64,000 nt of DNA from Mycobacteroides sp. CBMA 271 (GCF_009729205.1 NZ_VTHB01000002.1:248001-312000), one strand, 5' to 3'; positions 1 to 9,503 are shown, counted from the stretch's first letter. Notes: a model not told the origin generated them from the letters alone. Numbers and translations are program-made.

Positions 1-675
1 GGTCGTCAGGAAAGCATTGGGCACCCGGGTCACCACGAGCGTGAGCTGTTCTGTCGAATGAAATGCCACCGCCCAGAACACTTCGGTTCCCCGCACCGCA
101 GCGGCCTCCAACGGCGTGTGGACCACCGGCACCGATTCGGGGCCTGGTGAGTTGTTCAGCGCGTCGAAGAGATCGGAGCGTGCCTGCCCAAGCACCCCGG
201 GCAAGCTGCCGGGTTGGGTTATCACCGCCTCGCCGATCCGCACGAGCCCCACCGCGATCACCTCGGTACCGAATTGCGTACGCGGCACCACCTGATCCAA
301 ATCGGTGCGGATGAGTCCGGTCCACACGTTGTTGGCGGCCCCACTCACGGTCGCGCCCGCCAGCCCGAGCGCCTGCACCAGCGGCTGCCCGGACTGCAAC
401 TGCATCACGAACGTCCCCGGCGCGCTCAGCGCCGCCGCCGGCACCTCGATGACGCCCTGCACCACGAACGGACAGATCAACGAGCAGTTCTGCACCTGGT
501 TGGCCAAGAATTGGGTAATCAGCGCACCCGGAGCAGGCTGCGTCGACGCGGCGGTGAGGTGGACGTCGACGCGAGCCGCCCTGGTGGGCGACGTGGGCGG
601 CGGTCCCGCCCCCGCGGCAGTCACGAGTACCGCTGACGCACATGCCACCGCGAGAAGCCTCACGCTTGTAACCAC
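1..675 (-). CDS. Secreted protein of unknown function (3' end outside window)
   Basis: The reverse strand is open from a GTG at 675 to the window edge (225 codons, no stop reached). The N-terminus reads VTSVRLLAVACASAVLVTAAGAGPP: a basic start, a hydrophobic stretch and an AGA cleavage region, so a Sec signal peptide is likely. The mature part is rich in Ala, Val, Gln and Thr, with two Cys (NCSLICP) about 60-65 residues in that could form a disulfide. I recognise no domain. It lies 39 bp downstream of the DUF6188 gene on the same strand, so the two may be co-transcribed. The GTG is the first in-frame start before the hydrophobic segment. The reading frame is secure; the function is unknown. 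Confidence 0.6.
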   Translation of the reverse strand, partial: MVTSVRLLAVACASAVLVTAAGAGPPPTSPTRAARVDVHLTAASTQPAPGALITQFLANQVQNCSLICPFVVQGVIEVPAAALSAPGTFVMQLQSGQPLVQALGLAGATVSGAANNVWTGLIRTDLDQVVPRTQFGTEVIAVGLVRIGEAVITQPGSLPGVLGQARSDLFDALNNSPGPESVPVVHTPLEAAAVRGTEVFWAVAFHSTEQLTLVVTRVPNAFLTT

Positions 676-714
676 GAACCAACCCGCTGCCGGGTTCGAT
701 CTGGGTGAAACCGG

Positions 715-1125
715 TTAGGCCCCGGCTTCCTCCGGCACGTCGTGGCGCACCACCCGGACCTTGCCGCGCGGCAGGCTGGCCACGTACCCGTGGTACTTGC
801 CGTAGATCTCCCATGCCGTATCGAAGTCGTGATGCGGCACGTCGATCACGTGGTCATCGGAGAACTCCAAGTGCAGATCGCCTGTGTCGTTCCATCCGGC
901 CTCGGTGCAGGTAGCACCCGAGATGCTGAAAAGCGGACGCTCCGCATCCAGGACAGCCTTCGGATCGACACAGACGATTTCCCGTGGCCATCTCCCCGCG
1001 GGGGGAAGCGTGAGCCACATCGGCACGGCGATAACCACCTCGTTGTAGTCACCCAGGCTGATGACCAATCCGTCACGGAACATGATCCGTTGGACTGGCG
1101 AGCCTTCAATCCATGCTTCGGACAT
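715..1125 (-). CDS. DUF6188-like small protein
   Basis: This encodes a 136-residue soluble protein. The chosen ATG (MSEAWIEGSPVQ) follows a GTGAAGG-like ribosome site; an upstream in-frame GTG would add 11 residues without a better site. The sequence resembles the actinobacterial DUF6188 family: an N-terminal 'G.PVQRIMFRDGLVISLGDYNEVVIAVPM' beta-rich part, a central 'EAGWNDTGDLHLEFSDDHVIDVPHHDFDTAWEIYGKYHGYVASLPRGKVRVVRH' reading continuously into the C-terminus. No catalytic residues can be named. The family has no assigned biochemical role that I know of. It sits between the decarboxylase terminator and the secreted protein gene. Confidence 0.7.
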   Translation of the reverse strand: MSEAWIEGSPVQRIMFRDGLVISLGDYNEVVIAVPMWLTLPPAGRWPREIVCVDPKAVLDAERPLFSISGATCTEAGWNDTGDLHLEFSDDHVIDVPHHDFDTAWEIYGKYHGYVASLPRGKVRVVRHDVPEEAGA

Positions 1126-1216
1126 ACCTTCACTCTGGACCCGCCATAGGGCAGGCACAAGGGGTTGACTTCACAAGTTTTGTTGTCGAAAATATACGAA
1201 ACGTAAACGAAATTTC

Positions 1217-1241
1217 TGCTGCCCGCGGACCGTCGGCAGCA
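1217..1241 (-). terminator. Candidate terminator of the decarboxylase gene
   Basis: A perfect 7-bp inverted repeat (TGCTGCC ... GGCAGCA) with an 11-nt loop lies one base after the decarboxylase stop. On the minus strand it is followed by AAATTTCGTTT, a weak T-rich tract. Position and shape fit an intrinsic terminator, but the U-tract is interrupted. Confidence 0.45.
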
Positions 1242-1242
1242 C

Positions 1243-4071
1243 TCAGTTTTGCTTGGATTTCGCTCCGCTTCCGGCTTCCGCTGACACCTTCTCCGGCTTA
1301 CCCGTTTTTTGCGGGACAGACTGCACCACTACAGCTTTAGGGATAACCGTGACGGGCATCAGCATCTCGATGGCCTTGTCCGTGTACACGCGGTAGCCGA
1401 AGTCCGGTTGGTATCCATGGATTTCCGGGGTGTCAAGGGTCCGGATGAAGCCCAGAATCTCCCTGCTGAACACCTGTCCTGGCACCAGCACAGGGAATCC
1501 CGGCGGGTAGGGCGTGACGAAGGTCGCGGACACCACATCGGTACCTGCGTTGAGCTTCTCGATGATCTCCTCGTCGCTGAGGTATTCGCAGTTGGTGTCG
1601 GTGTATGACAGGTAGAACGCCTTGCGCACGTCGCCCTCGGGGGTCTGCCCATCCAGGAACGCCGGGTGGAAGCCGCTGAAGTTCGGCATGGCGGCGCTTT
1701 GGGCGGTCAGACGGTGCACCCGCCGCTCGAACCGGGCCCGCTCTTCGATTCCCATCTCACCGATGCGCTCATCGAGCTCGCGGGCGATCTTGACCAATAC
1801 CTCTACCAGGAAGGCCACCGAGCTGCGCGTGGTGCCGATATTCGTCATGAACAGCACGGTGTTTCGCGATGTCTTGTTGATCTGCACACCGTGGCGGTCC
1901 ATCAACTGGTCGCGTTTGAACTCGTCGCCGTCGTAGCCGGTGTGTCCGATGGACAGGGTGATGCGCGACGGATCCAGCACGAATTCATCGGTAGCCCAGG
2001 CCGATTCCATGTTTTTCAATCCGGAACGCAAAGGTTGCGCGATATGCGACGGCCGGAAGTCGTCGGGGATCAGGTCCGAGGTCCGCAGGCAGGACATGTA
2101 CTTGCTCAGCAGGGGGTGATTGTCGATCGCATCACGCAGTTGCATCGCGTTCTCAATCTGCCTCTGCACCAACTCGACTCCTTCAAGGGCCACCTGGCGC
2201 CGGCCCAGATCCAGCGACGCCAGGATCTGGTAGTTGGGCGAGGTCGAGGTGTGCGCCATGTATGCCTCGTGGAACGCCTCGGATACTTTCTGATCGAAGT
2301 CCTGGTCATACACATGGATCATCGACCCCTGCCGCAGCGAGGTCAGCGTCTTGTGGGTGGACTGCGTCGCGTACACCCGCACCCTGGCCTTGGCCGGGTC
2401 CGGCATCAGCCGCCGGTTCAGCAAGTCCTCATTGGTTGGCGACGTCGCAACCTCGGTCTTCAGGTATTCCTCGTACCGCTTGCCGTATTCCTTGTCCTGC
2501 AGACGTTTCCGAAGCTTCTGCGCCGACGCCATTGCGGTGCGGTTGCGGTACACCGGATGGAACCGCGCGAAGGCGAACCACGCCTCGTCCCACAGGAACA
2601 CCAGATCCGGCTTAATGGCCAGGCATTCCTCCATGACCCGCTGCACGTCGTAGACGATGCCATCGAAGGTGCAGTTGGTCAGCGAGATCATCTTGACCCG
2701 GTCGAGCTTGCCGGCCTGCTTGAGGGCCAACAGCTTTGACTTGATCTCCCGAAGCGGCACCGCCCCGTACATCGAGTAGTCGACGAGTGGGTACGCCTCA
2801 AGGTAGATGACGTTGGCGCCGGCCATCATCATCCCGTAGTGATGCGACTGGTGACAGTTGCGGTCCAGCAGCACGATATCCCCTGGCGCCACCAAGGATT
2901 GAGTGACGATCTTGTTGGCGGTCGAGGTGCCGTTGGTGACGAAGAAGCTGTGCCGCGAGCCGTAGGCCTCGGCCGCGAGCTGCTGCGCCTCGCGCAATGG
3001 GCCCGTCGGTTCCAGCAGCGAATCCAGCCCGCCGCAGGTCGCCGAGGTCTCGGCCATGAACACGTCCAGCCCGTAGAAGCTGACCATGTCTTTAATCCAG
3101 TGCGAGTTGACAATTGACTTGCCCTGGGAGATCGGCAGCGCATGAAAAACACCCGTGGGCCGGTGGCTGTACTGCCTAAGTGCGCTGAAGAACGGCGTCC
3201 GATATCGCGCGGCGACGCCGTGCAGGATCGACAGGTGCAGCTCCAGCACGCCCTCGCGCGCATGGAACACCCTACGGAAGTGCAGGCCCAGCCGTCCCGC
3301 GATGTCCTCGACCTCGATCTCGGTCATCAGGTACAGGTCCATCTCGGGCCGCAGATCCGCCAGCGAGGTCGCCAGAATCTGAGCACGCTCATCCGGTGAT
3401 TGGTGGTCGGCCAGCTCATCGGAGATGTGGGTGTCGACGAATTCCGAGAGCGTCGACAGATCACGGGCCGAGCGATGCGAAAACCGGCGACGAATCACGG
3501 CTGCCTGCAGGTTGACATTGAGCCGGGCGGCGATCAGCGCCTCGTCCCCGCTGGACACCACCACCAGCTCGTAAACGAACTCATCGTCGGGGCGACGCCA
3601 GCTGCGCACCTCGTTGCGCAGCGCGCGCTCCTGCGCGTCGGTGAGGGAGGCGACCACGAGCACCTCGAAATACAGCTGGTCCCGCTTGCCGGTCGGCTGC
3701 TGCTCCAGCGTGCGCGGATCCATGGGGAACATGTCGGTATCGTCCAGCCCGGCATGATCGACGTCCCCGGTCCGATAGGACTCGGTAGTGAGGGCCCGAT
3801 TGATCCTCGAGACCGCCTGCGCAAACTTGTCGTACGCGCCGTTGCCGAAGAGACGCTGCACCTTGGCGAACTGCAACGATCCGGGGTAGGCCCAGTAGGG
3901 TTCCAGGGGCGTCAGCTTGTCCAGCAGGTCTTTGCAGATCGCCGCGTACTGCTCCTTGAGCGCGCCGGTGGTGGTGCTTCGGGTCAACCGGTCGGCGGCC
4001 TCTTCCAGGCGGCACCAGGAGTCTCCGCGGAGCTGCCACACGCTGTTGTATGCACGCGAATTCTCATTCAT
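1243..4071 (-). CDS. Orn/Lys/Arg decarboxylase, PLP-dependent (Rv2531c type)
   Basis: The 942-residue protein belongs to the fold-type I PLP decarboxylases (major Orn/Lys/Arg decarboxylase domain), which convert a basic amino acid to the polyamine-type amine and CO2. The PLP lysine is K574 in ATQSTHKTLTSLRQGSM; upstream are FFVTNGTSTANK (phosphate binding) and FLWDEAWFAF (Asp contacting the pyridine nitrogen). About 300 N-terminal residues precede the PLP fold, as in M. tuberculosis Rv2531c (947 aa). The start at 4071 is preceded by AAAGGGG; the longer open frame to 4182 has no ribosome site. Substrate cannot be told from sequence. It is transcribed divergently from an alpha/beta hydrolase. 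Confidence 0.9.
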   Translation of the reverse strand: MNENSRAYNSVWQLRGDSWCRLEEAADRLTRSTTTGALKEQYAAICKDLLDKLTPLEPYWAYPGSLQFAKVQRLFGNGAYDKFAQAVSRINRALTTESYRTGDVDHAGLDDTDMFPMDPRTLEQQPTGKRDQLYFEVLVVASLTDAQERALRNEVRSWRRPDDEFVYELVVVSSGDEALIAARLNVNLQAAVIRRRFSHRSARDLSTLSEFVDTHISDELADHQSPDERAQILATSLADLRPEMDLYLMTEIEVEDIAGRLGLHFRRVFHAREGVLELHLSILHGVAARYRTPFFSALRQYSHRPTGVFHALPISQGKSIVNSHWIKDMVSFYGLDVFMAETSATCGGLDSLLEPTGPLREAQQLAAEAYGSRHSFFVTNGTSTANKIVTQSLVAPGDIVLLDRNCHQSHHYGMMMAGANVIYLEAYPLVDYSMYGAVPLREIKSKLLALKQAGKLDRVKMISLTNCTFDGIVYDVQRVMEECLAIKPDLVFLWDEAWFAFARFHPVYRNRTAMASAQKLRKRLQDKEYGKRYEEYLKTEVATSPTNEDLLNRRLMPDPAKARVRVYATQSTHKTLTSLRQGSMIHVYDQDFDQKVSEAFHEAYMAHTSTSPNYQILASLDLGRRQVALEGVELVQRQIENAMQLRDAIDNHPLLSKYMSCLRTSDLIPDDFRPSHIAQPLRSGLKNMESAWATDEFVLDPSRITLSIGHTGYDGDEFKRDQLMDRHGVQINKTSRNTVLFMTNIGTTRSSVAFLVEVLVKIARELDERIGEMGIEERARFERRVHRLTAQSAAMPNFSGFHPAFLDGQTPEGDVRKAFYLSYTDTNCEYLSDEEIIEKLNAGTDVVSATFVTPYPPGFPVLVPGQVFSREILGFIRTLDTPEIHGYQPDFGYRVYTDKAIEMLMPVTVIPKAVVVQSVPQKTGKPEKVSAEAGSGAKSKQN

Positions 4072-4138
4072 CGCTGCCCCTTTCGTAGGGGTCAAGCCTC
4101 GCAGCGCATAACGGACTTTCAGGTGATCAGTGGACGAA

Positions 4139-4164
4139 TGCTGTCCGTCTATCTGGTGACAGCA
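4139..4164. promoter_or_regulatory. Inverted repeat in divergent promoter region
   Basis: A perfect 7-bp inverted repeat, TGCTGTC and GACAGCA, is separated by 12 nt. It lies in the 156-bp gap between the divergent decarboxylase (start 4071) and hydrolase (start 4228). Two GCTAGC hexamers follow at about 4191-4208. The position would suit an operator for either gene; no regulator gene is adjacent. Confidence 0.3.
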
Positions 4165-4227
4165 ATCTTGTTGGCCTAGCATTCGCTGTGAGCTAGCAGC
4201 GTGGCTAGCACCGTCGAAGGGGCATTC

Positions 4228-5412
4228 ATGACAGCGGAGCTATCGGAATCTGTGGGACCACCACGGATCACCCCTCGGCCGGCGCCCACGGCAAGCCCAC
4301 AGTTGCCCCGCCGCGGCGACTGGACGCTACGGGAGCGCGCGTTGATCGAGGCCTCCGCGCTCACCGATATCGCACTGCGCACCGCGGGCGCATTGGCAGT
4401 CATGGGAGTGGTGGCTCCTAACGTCGTCCTAGACCGTGAGTTCGTGGCGCGCGAGCGCGACAACCTGGCGTTCTACGGCGAGTTGGCGGCCATGGGCGAT
4501 GCCGATCTGTCCTTCCCGGCACCGGAGTCCACACCCGTGGTGTTCTCGCGTCCCGCCGGCCCCGTGGCGCGCGCGTTTGCGAAGGGCACCGTCGAGAACC
4601 TCGACTTCGAGAGCCCGTATGAGGCTCGGAATCCCGCGCTGCGCGACTACTGGAAACGTTTTCCGCACAACAGCATTGCCCGCGCGCAGCACTGGCGACA
4701 CGACGACGGTCCACGCCCCACCCTGTGTGTCATCCACGGGTTCTTCGGGTCGCCGTATCTGCTCAATGGTGCGTTCTTCGCGCTGCCCTGGTTCTTCCGC
4801 AACGGATACGACATTTTGTTGTACACCCTGCCTTTCCATGGCAGACGCGCCGAGAAGTACTCGCCCTTCAGTGGAGCCGGATACTTCAGTCACGGGTTTA
4901 CCGGCTTCTCCGAATCGATGAGTCAAGCCGTGCACGACTTCCGGATATTCGTGAACTACCTGCGCGGCACGGGAGTTGAGAAGATCGGGCTGACGGGCTT
5001 GTCACTCGGCGGATACACCACCGGTTTGATCTCGACCGTGGAGCGACGGATCGATGTGGCCATTCCCAATGTTCCCGTGGTCGATGTGAAATCGCTACTG
5101 CACAGCTGGATTCCGGCCGAACCCACGCTCAAGCTCGCTGCCAGGCTCGGCCATCTCGACCAGGACCAGCTCGACGGGGCACTCGCCTACTCGTCGCCGC
5201 TCACCTATCAGCCCGTGGTGCCCAAGGAACGGCGTCTCATCATCACCGGGCTCGGGGACCGCCTAGCGCCCCCGGAACAGGCCGAAATGCTTTGGGAGCA
5301 CTGGGACCGCTGCGCACTGCATTGGTTCCCCGGCAACCACCTCTTGCATGTGAACCAGGGCGACTACCTACACCAGATGACCGATTTCCTGGACCGGTAC
5401 CTGCGCGACTAA
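4228..5412 (+). CDS. Alpha/beta hydrolase
   Basis: This encodes a 394-residue alpha/beta-fold hydrolase. The oxyanion segment reads CVIHGFFGSPYLLNG, and the nucleophile elbow is GLTGLSLGGYT with Ser in G-L-S-L-G. A later acidic residue in LIITGLGDRLAPP and a His in WFPGNHLLHVN complete a plausible triad. The first about 120 residues are a non-hydrolase extension. The start at 4228 follows GAAGGGG; the open frame extends nine codons further upstream. The substrate is unknown. Its TAA overlaps the TAG of the convergent methyltransferase (5409-5412). Confidence 0.8.
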   Translation: MTAELSESVGPPRITPRPAPTASPQLPRRGDWTLRERALIEASALTDIALRTAGALAVMGVVAPNVVLDREFVARERDNLAFYGELAAMGDADLSFPAPESTPVVFSRPAGPVARAFAKGTVENLDFESPYEARNPALRDYWKRFPHNSIARAQHWRHDDGPRPTLCVIHGFFGSPYLLNGAFFALPWFFRNGYDILLYTLPFHGRRAEKYSPFSGAGYFSHGFTGFSESMSQAVHDFRIFVNYLRGTGVEKIGLTGLSLGGYTTGLISTVERRIDVAIPNVPVVDVKSLLHSWIPAEPTLKLAARLGHLDQDQLDGALAYSSPLTYQPVVPKERRLIITGLGDRLAPPEQAEMLWEHWDRCALHWFPGNHLLHVNQGDYLHQMTDFLDRYLRD

Positions 5413-6311
5413 CCCTTGACGGCCGAAACAAGGCTGATCGAGTTGAACATATACCAGGCCGGTTGGCTCGGTTGCGGTATCCCGCGCCCCGAAACGTTCA
5501 GGTAGTCGAGCAGCTCGGTTCTCCCCGAATCCCAACCATGACAACGGAACCAGGTGGCTGCCTCACTGCGCTGCTCGTTGTAGATCAGCGAGAAGAAATC
5601 GGAATTTGCCTCGTCTCCGCTTTCACGGGCGCCCGCCACCAGCATGTCGAAGACCACGTCGGCGTACGTTGTCATCTGCTCGATACCCACGAAGCTGCCG
5701 GGAGCAGCGAGCTCGTCGATGGCCTCGAAGAGTCGCTCCTGGGCGTCCGCCGGCAGATAGATCAGCAGTCCCTCGACTATCCACGCAGATGGCCTATTCG
5801 GATTGAACCCCTTGTCCTGCAATGCCCTAGCCCAGTCCTCGCGGAGGTCTACGGAGATCTCCTGACGGGTCGCCTTGGACTCGACTCCGCGCTCAGCGAG
5901 CACCTCTCGTTTGAACTGATGCACCAGAGGCTGGTCCAGTTCGAAGATCGTCGTTCCCGGCGCCCAGTCCAGCCGGTAGGCCCGCGAGTCCAGCCCGGAT
6001 GCCAGAATCACCACCTGCGTGACGCCTGCCTCGATCGCGCTGCCGAAGTATGTGTCGAAGTAACGCGTGCGAGCACCCTGGAAGCTCACGAAGTACTGGC
6101 CGAATTCCTCAGAACGCAACGGGTGTTCGGGTACGCCGCCCGCAACCAGGTCGGACCATTCCCCGCCGGCGGCGCGGCAGAACACCTCGGCGTACTGGTC
6201 GACCGCCAGTGGTGCGGGTTTCGTGGCCTCAAGTGCCCTGCTGGCCGCCACGAATAGGGCGGTCGAGCCGACACTTGTGTTGATATCCCAGGTATCCCGG
6301 TCGGTACGCAT
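5409..6311 (-). CDS. SAM-dependent methyltransferase (TIGR00027, LCM-like)
   Basis: This 300-residue protein is one of the mycobacterial 'putative S-adenosyl-methionine-dependent methyltransferases' of the leucine carboxyl methyltransferase-like family (PF04072). Diagnostic segments are TWDINTSVGSTALFVAASRALE near the start, QVVILASGLDSRAYRL (the SAM-binding loop) and TIFELDQPLVHQFK after it, and AWIVEGLLIYLPADAQERLF. Mycobacteria carry many paralogues, mostly of unknown substrate. The start at MRTDRDTWD (6311) is the family's usual N-terminus; the frame is open to 6341. It converges on the upstream hydrolase with shared stop-codon bases. Confidence 0.85.
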   Translation of the reverse strand: MRTDRDTWDINTSVGSTALFVAASRALEATKPAPLAVDQYAEVFCRAAGGEWSDLVAGGVPEHPLRSEEFGQYFVSFQGARTRYFDTYFGSAIEAGVTQVVILASGLDSRAYRLDWAPGTTIFELDQPLVHQFKREVLAERGVESKATRQEISVDLREDWARALQDKGFNPNRPSAWIVEGLLIYLPADAQERLFEAIDELAAPGSFVGIEQMTTYADVVFDMLVAGARESGDEANSDFFSLIYNEQRSEAATWFRCHGWDSGRTELLDYLNVSGRGIPQPSQPAWYMFNSISLVSAVKG

Positions 6312-6374
6312 GAGCGCGACGATACTCCGCCAATATGACAACTAGGTTGACATATGCGGGAGTCTGGATGGCCG

Positions 6375-7901
6375 CTAGTAGGCCCCGTCGCTACGTGCCA
6401 CCGCGCGGAAGGTGCGCCACAGGATCGAGACGTCCGACACCATGGACCAGTTCTCGACGTATGACAGGTCGAGACGCACCGCCTCATCCCACGGCAGGTC
6501 CGACCGTCCACTCACCTGCCACAGGCCTGTCATACCGGGCTTGACCAGGAGCCGGCGCTTGATGACGTCGGTGTACTCCTCCACCTCGCGGCGCAGGGGC
6601 GGGCGTGGGCCGACCAGACTCATCTCGCCGCGCAGCACGTTGAACAGCTGGGGCAGTTCATCGAGGCTCGTGCGCCGCAGGAGTTGGCCCACCATGGTGA
6701 CCCGCGGATCCTCGCGCATCTTGAAAAGCGGTCCGGCGCCATCATTTTCGGCCATCAATGCCGCGACCATCTGATCGGCACCGACCACCATGGAACGGAA
6801 CTTGATCATGCGGAAGGGCCTGGACCGCACGCCGATGCGCTCGGCCGAGTAGAACACCGGGCCGCGCGACTCCAGCTTCACTGCAAGGGCGCAGATCAGC
6901 AGGATGGGACTGAATCCGATGATGAGCAGCAGAGCGCCGATCCGGTCGAAAAGCACCTTGTGCATCCGAGATGCACCCTCGTACTGGGGCTCCGCGAGAT
7001 GAATCAAGGGCATCGAGCCTGCGGGGCGCACCCGCACGCGCGGCTGGTCGACGTCGAACACACCGGGCGAGACCAGCAGGTTGACCCCGATCTCGCTGAG
7101 GCGCCAGGCCAATTCGCGCATCTTCTCCGGACCGAGCTGTTCGGTGGCGGTGACTGCCACGGTATCCGCGTCCGCCTCGATCACCGCGGCGACGATGCGG
7201 TCCTCCGCACCAAGGATGGGGATCACGCGGTCGGCGACCTCGATGTTCTGGCCCGGCGCACCGAGGTACCCGGGGACGCACACGCCGACGACGCGGTACC
7301 CGAGAGCTGTGTCGCGCCCGAAATTCTCGGCCAGGTTCAGCGCTGCGGCGTCGCCACCGAGCACCACGACCTTGAAGATCTGCCTCCCGCGCGCACGCTG
7401 CCGATTGAGCCAGACACGAAAGAGCTTTCGGTTGAGCAGCAGTCCCGACAATCCCGCCACCAACAGCACGCCCAGAGCGAAACGCGAGATCGGATACTTG
7501 ACCAGAACGCTGGCGATGGTGAATAGCCCGAACATGTTGAAGGTCGCCCGGAAGACCCGTCGATACTCCTCGCTGCCGCTTCCCATGAAATGCGGCTCAC
7601 GACTGCGGTAGACGCCGAGCATCACGGCCCAGTAGGCGCAGAAACTGCCCCAGAGAATGACCTCGTTACGGCTCATCGGGTCGTCGATGTCGCGCATCGC
7701 CATGGCCAGCCATGCCGCGCCCGCGATGATCAAAGTGTCGAAGACAAGGAGCCAGCGGGCGTAGGCGTCGCCCCAATGCGCCGCACGATGCCCCGCTGAA
7801 GACGGTGTGACCATCGTCTGCGGGCGGCGCGGTCGCCGGACGCTGCCGATCCGGCCTCTCAGCCGAGGCGGCGCAGGCGATCCTTCGTTCACCGCGACCA
7901 C
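6375..7901 (-). CDS. Polyprenyl-phosphate sugar-1-phosphate transferase (WcaJ/WbaP-like)
   Basis: The 508-residue membrane protein should transfer a sugar-1-phosphate to a polyprenyl phosphate carrier, the first step of a surface polysaccharide or glycan. N-terminal residues 40-170 hold four to five hydrophobic segments; the middle has a CoA_binding_3-like Rossmann region ([20 protein letters not shown]); the C-terminal 200 residues are the catalytic sugar transferase domain with [44 protein letters not shown] and [14 protein letters not shown]. The start is a GTG behind GAGAGGAC. It is an orphan: no glycosyltransferases or export genes adjoin it, and a long non-coding stretch precedes it. 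Confidence 0.88.
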   Translation of the reverse strand: MVAVNEGSPAPPRLRGRIGSVRRPRRPQTMVTPSSAGHRAAHWGDAYARWLLVFDTLIIAGAAWLAMAMRDIDDPMSRNEVILWGSFCAYWAVMLGVYRSREPHFMGSGSEEYRRVFRATFNMFGLFTIASVLVKYPISRFALGVLLVAGLSGLLLNRKLFRVWLNRQRARGRQIFKVVVLGGDAAALNLAENFGRDTALGYRVVGVCVPGYLGAPGQNIEVADRVIPILGAEDRIVAAVIEADADTVAVTATEQLGPEKMRELAWRLSEIGVNLLVSPGVFDVDQPRVRVRPAGSMPLIHLAEPQYEGASRMHKVLFDRIGALLLIIGFSPILLICALAVKLESRGPVFYSAERIGVRSRPFRMIKFRSMVVGADQMVAALMAENDGAGPLFKMREDPRVTMVGQLLRRTSLDELPQLFNVLRGEMSLVGPRPPLRREVEEYTDVIKRRLLVKPGMTGLWQVSGRSDLPWDEAVRLDLSYVENWSMVSDVSILWRTFRAVARSDGAY

Positions 7902-8535
7902 GAGCGCGTCCTCTCAGAACATCCCCGACAGCAACATGCATACAGCTCGTGTCACTGGGCAGAACCTGCGGAAGATTCCGCACAGCACTGCGATGACAAC
8001 CATCGTGTGAACGTCCCCAGATCATTGGCCGCACCAAATGTTGTAACGGCCGTTACCAGTTTCGCCCGGAAGGGAATGTATCCAGAGAATCGCCGTCTGG
8101 CAACACCGGCGTTTTGATCGCCTGCAATTGTGATAGAGGTCACCGACCTTCATCGCAAATGTACAGATTGTCCTTTGATTAGAACTGCGGGACTGTTGAT
8201 TTTTGGATAGTTGAGCTGGTCAAATACAAGAATTGGGCAAGTCGAAAAAAGTTCATCGAGTACATAGTTAGCTTGCCCTCGATACCACCAACCAACGAGC
8301 CAGCAATGAAAACACTAGCGATTTCTTGCCACAGCGCAACGCATTGGACAACGCGCGATCATCCGCCAAAGACGCCGATGCATGCCGGGCGCGACACCTC
8401 CACGGCGTGACAGATTTTGCCCACAACCGAACAGAGCATCCAACAAATCTGGTAATAGCGGTGAACCACATGGTCAGTGCCGCGGTGCGGCGTGCGCCAT
8501 GCCGCTAACTGGATACGATTGTTAGCTCAAATTGT
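7902..8535. other. Non-coding stretch, AT-richer than flanks
   Basis: About 630 bp upstream of the sugar transferase and downstream of the DUF2236 gene hold no open frame with coding character on either strand. The part from about 8140 to 8340 is visibly AT-richer than its neighbours. It contains a 14-bp perfect palindrome (8043-8056) and a 6-bp inverted repeat GCTAAC/GTTAGC at 8504-8526, just after the stop of the DUF2236 gene. A long leader or small RNA for the sugar transferase is possible but not shown. Confidence 0.5.
8043..8056. promoter_or_regulatory. 14-bp perfect palindrome
   Basis: GTAACGGCCGTTAC reads the same on both strands. It lies about 140 bp upstream of the sugar transferase start, in the non-coding region. 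It could be a dimeric regulator site; no regulator gene is adjacent. Confidence 0.3.
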
Positions 8536-9474
8536 TCAGACGAGGTCGCGGTCGGTGCGAATTCTCCAGTCGAGATCGATCATCAGGGCATTGAACGGGA
8601 AGCGCCGCAGCACGTTGGGCTGTAGCCGATTCGCCACCGCAAGGACGCGAACAAGAGCTCCGAAGGTTCGCTCGCGTGACGCACTCCAGGGCAGCCGCAT
8701 CTCGTCGCGGAACTTCTGTGGAAGGAATCCGGTCGTGAGGAGACGCGAGAAGGCTCCCACCGGCCGACGCAAGAACCGCGGCACCGCGACGGACGCCGAT
8801 GCGATCCGGTACAAGTACGGACGCACGTGGTCGTCAATGTGGACAAGGTCCAGCGACTGCTCCCAGTACGCGTCGAATTCCGCGCACGACGTCGGCCACA
8901 TCGTCAGGGGCATCTGCAGGGTGGTGCCCATGACGGCCCCTTCTTGCAAACACCGCTCTGCCATATCGGCGGTCATCGGCCCCACAAACGCCTCGTACAC
9001 GTCGACAAACCCCTTGTAGAGACAAATCGCCACCCACTTCTGCAGTTCGGGGTTGAAGGCGTTGTATTGCACCGCGTCACCGGGGGCCGAACGCACCTGC
9101 GCATGGGACCGATTGGTGGCCTTTCGGAACGCCGCCTTCTGTTCAGGGCTGCCCATTGAGGCGACCGCCAGGTAGGTGAAGGTGGTCCGGGCTCGCTTGA
9201 TCGGATGCAGATCGGCGCGCCCGCTCTCCACCGTGCTGTCGACCACGCCATACCCCACACCGGGGCGAGCCAACTGCATGATGACGTTGGCCGGCCCCGC
9301 CAACAGGGCCAACCCCATCATGTTGTCCGCCATATTGGGCTGGCGCCGCCAGGACCACCACGGCGACAGCCGCGCAGGCGATGGCACCGGCTCGTTGCGG
9401 CGGCTCCGCGAGCCGGGTCCGCCGTCCTCGACGATCCGACCTTCGACCTCTGATACCCGCTCGATAGTCACCAT
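8536..9474 (-). CDS. DUF2236 oxygenase (MpaB / latex-clearing-like)
   Basis: The 312-residue protein matches the mycobacterial DUF2236 family, related to the rubber oxygenase Lcp and fungal MpaB, which are haem-containing or presumed oxygenases. Visible hallmarks are the Ala/Gly-rich N-terminal helix region, the RARTTFTYLAVASMG segment, the histidine in NRSHAQVRS, and the YNAFNPELQKWVAICLYKGFVDVYEAFVG stretch. No signal peptide or membrane helix is obvious. The ATG at 9474 follows AAGGGG; the frame is open to 9555. It is divergent from a TetR gene 65 bp away, and the gap holds a GAACA/TGTTC dyad, so local repression is likely. Substrate unknown. Confidence 0.8.
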   Translation of the reverse strand: MVTIERVSEVEGRIVEDGGPGSRSRRNEPVPSPARLSPWWSWRRQPNMADNMMGLALLAGPANVIMQLARPGVGYGVVDSTVESGRADLHPIKRARTTFTYLAVASMGSPEQKAAFRKATNRSHAQVRSAPGDAVQYNAFNPELQKWVAICLYKGFVDVYEAFVGPMTADMAERCLQEGAVMGTTLQMPLTMWPTSCAEFDAYWEQSLDLVHIDDHVRPYLYRIASASVAVPRFLRRPVGAFSRLLTTGFLPQKFRDEMRLPWSASRERTFGALVRVLAVANRLQPNVLRRFPFNALMIDLDWRIRTDRDLV

Positions 9475-9491
9475 TGACCCCTTATATCTGC

Positions 9492-9503
9492 GAACACTTG
9501 TTC
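9492..9503. promoter_or_regulatory. Dyad between DUF2236 and tetR genes
   Basis: GAACACTTGTTC has perfect 5-bp arms (GAACA/TGTTC) with a 2-nt centre, and a further TGTTC half-site follows 7 nt later. It sits in the 65-bp divergent gap, a usual place for a TetR operator. Confidence 0.45.

Noticed and set aside
1666-2739. 357-residue plus-strand frame inside the decarboxylase
   Set aside because: It is antisense to a well-supported PLP enzyme, rich in His, Arg and Gln as shadow frames of GC-rich genes are, and has no recognisable domain.
3400-4179. 259-residue plus-strand frame before the hydrolase
   Set aside because: Antisense to the decarboxylase N-terminus and lacking a ribosome site; no family features.
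4190-4212. Repeated GCTAGC hexamers as a direct repeat element
   Set aside because: Two copies of a common hexamer 12 bp apart are not enough for a repeat or operator claim.
6684-7526. 280-residue plus-strand frame
   Set aside because: Antisense of the sugar transferase catalytic region; His/Asp-rich shadow composition.
8268-8471. Small minus-strand frame in the long gap
   Set aside because: No ribosome site, no conservation signal, Arg/Trp/Ser-rich composition; treated as non-coding.
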